Assembly (NCBI RefSeq): GCF_013376045.1
Contig: NZ_JABMJG010000002.1
Location: forward strand, 496,001 to 560,000
Origin: Variovorax sp. SG517
Lineage (GTDB): Bacteria; Pseudomonadota; Gammaproteobacteria; Burkholderiales; Burkholderiaceae_C
Direction: 5' to 3'
Length of the DNA: 64,000 bases
In this document: positions 61,805 through 64,000 of the stretch, one piece after another
Numbering within the stretch: the first letter of the stretch is position 1
How the letters are laid out: every line of letters begins with the position of its first letter
Notes under the pieces: model-generated
The model's input: the letters and a program-made list of their open reading frames with translations, nothing else
What the model was told of the DNA's origin: nothing
Database searches by the model: none
Made by a program: the position numbers and the translations under genes

Positions 61805-61842
61805 CGCGAAGCATGCATCCACGACGCCGATGAAGGCATACG

Positions 61843-63165
61843 ATGGATCACGCAACACCCGTGCGACGATGCGCGCCGGCGCCGGCGCTGGCGATGGTGC
61901 TCACGGCAATGCTGTGCCTCCATGCGCCGCAGGCACCGGCGGCCGAGGGCATCGTGCAACAGCTGCTCGCGCGGCAGAGCTGCGACGGCCTGCGCCGCGC
62001 CGTGGCATTCAGCAGCCGGGGTGAGTCTTCGGCGCCGCTACTGCTGCCGAGCTATCGCACCGAGGCGCAGATCGACGGCGTGCCGGAACTCCCGCCGAGC
62101 CTTTCGAACGTGGCCTTCGTGTACGACAACGCGCTGGCCGGCATCGCGCTGCTTGCCTGCGGCGACACCGCATCGGCAAGACGCATCGCCGACGCGATGG
62201 TGCTGGCCGTCGAGCACGACCCGCGCTACCCCGACGGCCGCATCCGCAACGCCTACCGCGCCGGCCCGCTGGTCGATGCGAAACCCGTGCTGCCCGGCTA
62301 TTGGGACGCCAGCAAGAACCAGTGGATCGCCGATGCCTACCAGGTCAGCACCGCGACCGGCAACGTGGCGTGGGCCGCGCTGCTGTTGCTGAACGTGAAC
62401 CAGTCGGCGCCCTCGCCGCGCTATGCCGATGCCACCGCGAGGCTGCTGGCATGGATCGAGCAACGCACGCGCTCCAGCGCTGCGCCGGATGGCTACAGCG
62501 GCGGCTGGTACGGCTGGGACGAGAAGCAGGCCGCGCAGACCTGGAAATCGACCGAGCACAACATCGACATCGCCATGGCCGCCGCATGGGCCGCACGCTC
62601 CGGTACGCGCCCCGACCAGAAGCAGCAGGCCGCCACCGCGCTGGCCTTCGTCGAACGCATGTGGAACAAGGGCGAGCAGCGCTTCTACATCGGCACGCAG
62701 GACGATGGCGCGAGCGTCTCCAGCACGGCCTCGGGCCTCGATGCGCAGCTGTGGCCGCTGCTCGCCGCGCCGCCGGGCCACTGCGCATGGCAAGCCGGGC
62801 TTGCATGGATCGATGCCAACCATCGCTACGGTGCTGGCTACGGTTTCTCGCGTCAGCCCGACGGCATCTGGACCGAGGGCAGCGCCCAGGCCGCAGCCAC
62901 GCTGGTGGCCGTCAAGGGCGCGGCGCCAGAGGCCTTGTGGCAGCTGCTGGCCGCGCAGCGCGCACCCAACGGCCTGTACTACGCCACCCCCAGCCCACGC
63001 ATCTCGACCGGGCTGGCCATCGGCCCCGATTCCAAGGGCCCGGACTTCTTTTACTACCGCTGGCCCCACCTGGGCGCCACGGCCTGGATCGCACTTGCCG
63101 CCAAGGGCTGGAACCCGTTCACCGGAATCACCACCGTCGCAGGAGCAAAGCCATGTTCGAACTGA
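61843..63165 (+). CDS. Exported six-hairpin glycosidase-like protein
   Basis: A 440-residue protein with a signal peptide (hydrophobic A-M-V-L-T-A-M-L-C-L-H, then P-A-A-E). The mature part is alpha-helical with phrases seen in (alpha/alpha)6 toroid enzymes (S-N-V-A-F-V-Y-D-N-A-L-A-G-I, W-K-S-T-E-H-N-I-D-I, G-F-S-R-Q-P-D-G-I-W-T-E-G). In cellulose operons this place is held by the BcsZ endoglucanase (GH8); here the sequence is of another branch. It probably trims or matures the polymer in the periplasm. Its end overlaps the glycosyltransferase start by 13 bases. Confidence 0.74.
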   Translation: MDHATPVRRCAPAPALAMVLTAMLCLHAPQAPAAEGIVQQLLARQSCDGLRRAVAFSSRGESSAPLLLPSYRTEAQIDGVPELPPSLSNVAFVYDNALAGIALLACGDTASARRIADAMVLAVEHDPRYPDGRIRNAYRAGPLVDAKPVLPGYWDASKNQWIADAYQVSTATGNVAWAALLLLNVNQSAPSPRYADATARLLAWIEQRTRSSAAPDGYSGGWYGWDEKQAAQTWKSTEHNIDIAMAAAWAARSGTRPDQKQQAATALAFVERMWNKGEQRFYIGTQDDGASVSSTASGLDAQLWPLLAAPPGHCAWQAGLAWIDANHRYGAGYGFSRQPDGIWTEGSAQAAATLVAVKGAAPEALWQLLAAQRAPNGLYYATPSPRISTGLAIGPDSKGPDFFYYRWPHLGATAWIALAAKGWNPFTGITTVAGAKPCSN

Positions 63166-64000
63166 TCGATACGCCTGAATTCAGGATCAATCTGATGGTC
63201 GTGGGCCTGGCCCTGATCATGATCTTCCATGCCCGCGCCGACCGCGCGTCGCACCGCGTGCTGTTCGGCTTTCTCACCGCGCTGGTGCTGGTGCGCTATG
63301 TGGCGTGGCGGCTGGCCGAAACCCTGCCACCGGCGGACCTGGGCTTCGGCACGCTGATGGGCTGGGTGTTCCTGGTGTTCGAGATGGTGTCGATCGCCTA
63401 CACCCTCCTGTCGATACAGATGCTCTCGCGCCGCCGCGACAACCACGCGCATGCGGATGCCGGCGAAGCGTTGCTGCGCCAGCGCGGCGCCGACGTGCCG
63501 GCGGTCGACGTCTTCATCTGCACCTACAACGAAGAGATCGGCGTGCTCGAGAAGACCATCCTCGCCGCGCAGGCCATCGACTATCCGCACGTGAATGTCT
63601 GGGTGCTCGACGACACGCGGCGCGACTGGCTGCGCGACTACTGCGAGCGCAAAGGCGTGCATTACGCGCGCCGGCCCGACAACGCGCATGCCAAGGCGGG
63701 CAACCTCAACAACGGGCTGCGGCAATCGGCCGCGCTGACCAACGCGCCCTACATCCTGGTGCTCGACGCCGACTTCGCGCCGCACCGCAACATCGTCTAC
63801 CGCGTGCTCGGCCTGTTCGACGACCAGAAGTCGAAGGTGGGCCTGGTGCAGACGCCGCAGTTCTATTACAACGCCGACCCCATCCAGCACAACCTGCGCG
63901 CCACCGACAGCTGGGTCGACGAGCAGCGCGTGTTCTTCGACGTGCTGCAGCCCGCCAAGGACGCGGCCGACGTGGCGTTCTGCGTCGGCACCTCGTTCAT
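63153..64000 (+). CDS. BcsA-like family-2 glycosyltransferase (3' end outside window)
   Basis: The first 282 residues of a processive polysaccharide synthase. Two or more N-terminal membrane helices (I-N-L-M-V-V-G-L-A-L-I-M-I-F-H, F-G-F-L-T-A-L-V-L-V-R-Y) precede the GT-A domain. The nucleotide-binding V-D-V-F-I-C-T-Y-N-E-E, V-L-D-D-T, the D-A-D-F motif and T-P-Q-F-Y-Y-N as in BcsA are present. The Q-x-x-R-W motif lies beyond the window edge. AGGAG precedes the ATG by 6 bases. Product: cellulose or a related beta-glucan is likely but unproven. Confidence 0.88.
   Translation, partial: MFELIDTPEFRINLMVVGLALIMIFHARADRASHRVLFGFLTALVLVRYVAWRLAETLPPADLGFGTLMGWVFLVFEMVSIAYTLLSIQMLSRRRDNHAHADAGEALLRQRGADVPAVDVFICTYNEEIGVLEKTILAAQAIDYPHVNVWVLDDTRRDWLRDYCERKGVHYARRPDNAHAKAGNLNNGLRQSAALTNAPYILVLDADFAPHRNIVYRVLGLFDDQKSKVGLVQTPQFYYNADPIQHNLRATDSWVDEQRVFFDVLQPAKDAADVAFCVGTSF

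Overview
The window is a high-GC, gene-dense stretch of a betaproteobacterial chromosome, most likely Burkholderiales and probably Comamonadaceae of the Variovorax type. This rests on the mltG-tmk-holB-PilZ-tatD gene order with divergent ygfZ, a Burkholderiales-style tad order with tadE ahead of tadZ, SsuABC-like transporters and general protein character. No database search was possible, so the genus is an inference. I see no rRNA, tRNA, CRISPR array, insertion sequence or prophage.

Layout. 1-5.0 kb is the 3' part of a Flp/Tad pilus operon (tadE fragment, tadZ/cpaE, tadA/cpaF, tadB, tadC), ending in a strong hairpin. A convergent two-component pair (NarL-type regulator and membrane histidine kinase) follows at 5.0-7.5 kb. 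7.8-10.9 kb holds an unknown small protein and a DUF5666 lipoprotein/DUF6502 helix-turn-helix pair. 11.2-15.6 kb holds an EF-G-like second translation GTPase and a large unknown membrane protein with EF-hand-like loops. 15.7-26.8 kb is a run of small or stress-type genes: a PPC-domain protein, secreted and hydrophilic small proteins, a YbhN-like membrane protein, hemerythrin, DUF72, an Nramp-like transporter, UdgX, a metallophosphoesterase, a nucleotidyltransferase and a TPP-dependent oxidase-like enzyme.

27.1-34.8 kb looks like an organosulfur or related scavenging block: an LLM flavin monooxygenase, convergent with an amidohydrolase/ABC importer operon (binding protein, two permeases, ATPase), and a divergent orphan MetQ-like lipoprotein/binding protein. 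35.0-38.3 kb holds a LysR regulator and two tandem exported agmatine-deiminase-family proteins that share an almost identical 107-base tract. 38.3-44.0 kb is housekeeping: ankyrin protein, tatD, PilZ, holB, tmk and mltG on the minus strand, most joined by 4-base overlaps, then ygfZ with its terminator. 44.2-46.0 kb has an exported protein and a thioesterase-GNAT fusion. 46.1-51.2 kb is a minus-strand operon of an esterase, a SWIM zinc-finger protein and a DUF6493 protein, each start overlapping the previous stop. 51.3-52.4 kb is an iron-containing alcohol dehydrogenase.

52.6-60.4 kb is a type VI secretion VgrG island: VgrG, a small membrane protein, DUF2169-pentapeptide, pentapeptide, DUF3540 and a DUF4150 PAAR-like tip. 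No recognisable toxin or immunity gene is present, and this is the most interesting block. 60.5-64.0 kb starts an exopolysaccharide operon (HlyD-like adaptor, six-hairpin glycosidase-like protein, BcsA-like glycosyltransferase) that runs off the right edge.
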